NCBI RefSeq assembly: GCF_000003605.2
Contig: NW_003154765.1
Coordinates: 4,686-27,132 of the forward strand
Source of the DNA: Saccoglossus kowalevskii
Lineage: Eukaryota > Hemichordata > Enteropneusta > Harrimaniidae
Direction: 5' to 3'
DNA: 22,447 nt
Made by a program: the position numbers and the translations under genes. Each line of letters opens with the position of its first letter. The first letter of the stretch is position 1. This document shows, in pieces, positions 21,767 through 22,447 of the stretch. The notes beneath the pieces were generated by a model that was not told the DNA's origin, did no database searches, and saw only the letters and a list, made by a program, of their open reading frames with translations.

Positions 21767-21845
21767 TTATGTGTAAAACATTGGATAAATTACTAAATCT
21801 GTATGGTTCATGTAATCTATTGCTGTGAATCATTTCCATCAGTTA

Positions 21846-21859
21846 GTCGTCATGACGAC
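21846..21859. repeat. 14-bp perfect palindrome
   Basis: GTCGTCATGACGAC is its own reverse complement and contains two CpGs, unusual in this CpG-poor part of intron 3. It looks like a dimeric protein-binding site, though no factor can be named with confidence. Confidence 0.65.
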
Positions 21860-22151
21860 AGTTTAATTGTACTCTACATAGTTTTATTATTGGTGTATGA
21901 CAAATAAACTCTTTTCTCATTAATACTTAGACACATCTTTGTCAATTTAATAACATTTTATTGCTTTTGAATTTTGAAACTTGCTGATGTGGGTGATATT
22001 CAATACCACCAGTATTTGAATTATTTCTTGAACAACTTTTCATTGCAATAGCTTTTGTCCAATTATAAGATCGTACTAAAAATAGAACTGACAAAATCAC
22101 AGAACATGATACAGTGCATGATACAGATCAAATGTGGACATGTGCGGACTT

Positions 22152-22447
22152 ATCCCAACTTAGTTACTTTCAATCTCAACTTAGTTACTTCCAGTCCCAA
22201 CTTACCGGTAGTTACTTCCAATCCCAACTTACCGATAGTTACTTCCCATCCCAACTTGGTTACTTCCCATCCCAACTTGGTTACTTCCCATCCCAACTTG
22301 GTTACTTCCCATCCCAACTTGGTTACTTCCCATCCCAACTTGGTTACTTCCCATCCCAACTTGGTTACTTCCTATCCCAACTTGGTTACTTCCCATCCCA
22401 ACTTGGTTACTTCCCATTCCAACTATTTCCAATCCCAACTTGGTTAC
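22152..22447. repeat. 21-bp minisatellite, extends beyond the right edge
   Basis: The unit is ATCCCAACTTGGTTACTTCC plus C. Four diverged units come first (22152-22247), two of them lengthened to 27 bp by an ACCGGTA or ACCGATA insertion. Eight nearly identical 21-bp units follow (22248-22415), then a 16-bp truncated unit (22416-22431) and a further partial unit at the window end. Because 21 is a multiple of three, the minus strand shows long stop-free frames (repeating GWEVTKL or GSNQVGM). These are a by-product of the repeat and not evidence of a protein. A diverged edge with a homogeneous core is typical of an array evolving by unequal exchange. Confidence 0.93.

Larger units (their letters stand above)
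6602..22447 (+). other. intron 3, more than 15.8 kb, continues off the window
   Basis: After the exon 3 donor no further exon of the CCDC88 gene is recognisable. The intron is AT-rich. It contains two MITE copies, one 1.73-kb TIR element, a 22-23 bp tandem duplication, several hairpins or palindromes and a terminal minisatellite, all listed separately. I see nothing defensible in 7136-15419 apart from small duplications (for example 9274-9295) and unsupported short open frames. The same holds for 17445-22151 apart from the listed repeats. A nested gene cannot be excluded, but no conserved protein segment was recognised on either strand. Confidence 0.75.

Noticed and set aside
22150-22438. Minus-strand frames encoding GWEVTKL and GSNQVGM repeats
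   Set aside because: They are produced by a 21-bp tandem repeat whose unit happens to lack stops; two overlapping frames are open equally, and there is no gene context.

Overview
The window is nuclear DNA of a metazoan, probably an invertebrate. It is AT-rich, most of it shows no coding potential, introns are kilobases long, splice sites are canonical GT-AG, and small inverted-repeat transposon remnants are scattered through it. The encoded protein is closer to the CCDC88 (girdin/Daple) family than to the HOOK proteins. I cannot place the species more finely than a non-vertebrate animal; a deuterostome or lophotrochozoan is a guess from the style of the repeats.

Only one gene is well supported: the 5' end of a plus-strand CCDC88-family gene. 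It has three coding exons, 2400-2444 (start codon, 15 codons), 2577-2662 and 6493-6601. They join in frame into about 80 residues that form the first half of the N-terminal Hook (calponin-homology-like) domain. The remaining exons (second half of the Hook domain, long coiled coil, C-terminal Galpha-binding region) lie beyond the right edge, so intron 3 is longer than 15.8 kb and covers 6602 to the end.

Layout: 1 to about 1600 is upstream DNA with several inverted repeats and one well-bounded candidate exon (943-985). About 1600-2399 is relatively CpG-containing and probably holds the promoter and 5' UTR (inverted CCAAT box, E-box palindrome). 2400-6601 holds the three exons, a 132-bp intron 1 and a 3.8-kb intron 2. 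Intron 2 contains a possible alternative terminal exon (2812-2887), a partial MITE-like copy and a 141-codon open frame overlapping a folded repeat. 6602-22447 is intron 3. It holds two opposite-orientation copies of a 160-190 bp MITE (6950-7135 and 15420-15576), a 1.73-kb DNA element with perfect terminal inverted repeats and no recognisable transposase (15712-17441), and a 21-bp minisatellite running off the right end (22152-22447).

I found no rRNA, convincing tRNA, CRISPR or bacterial-type operon, and no new multigene system. The most noteworthy items are the 1.73-kb TIR element with its internal degenerate repeats, the dispersed MITE family, and candidate alternative exons around the gene. 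Most long open frames in the window show no splice context, no recognised domain and often no ATG; I treat them as probable chance openings.
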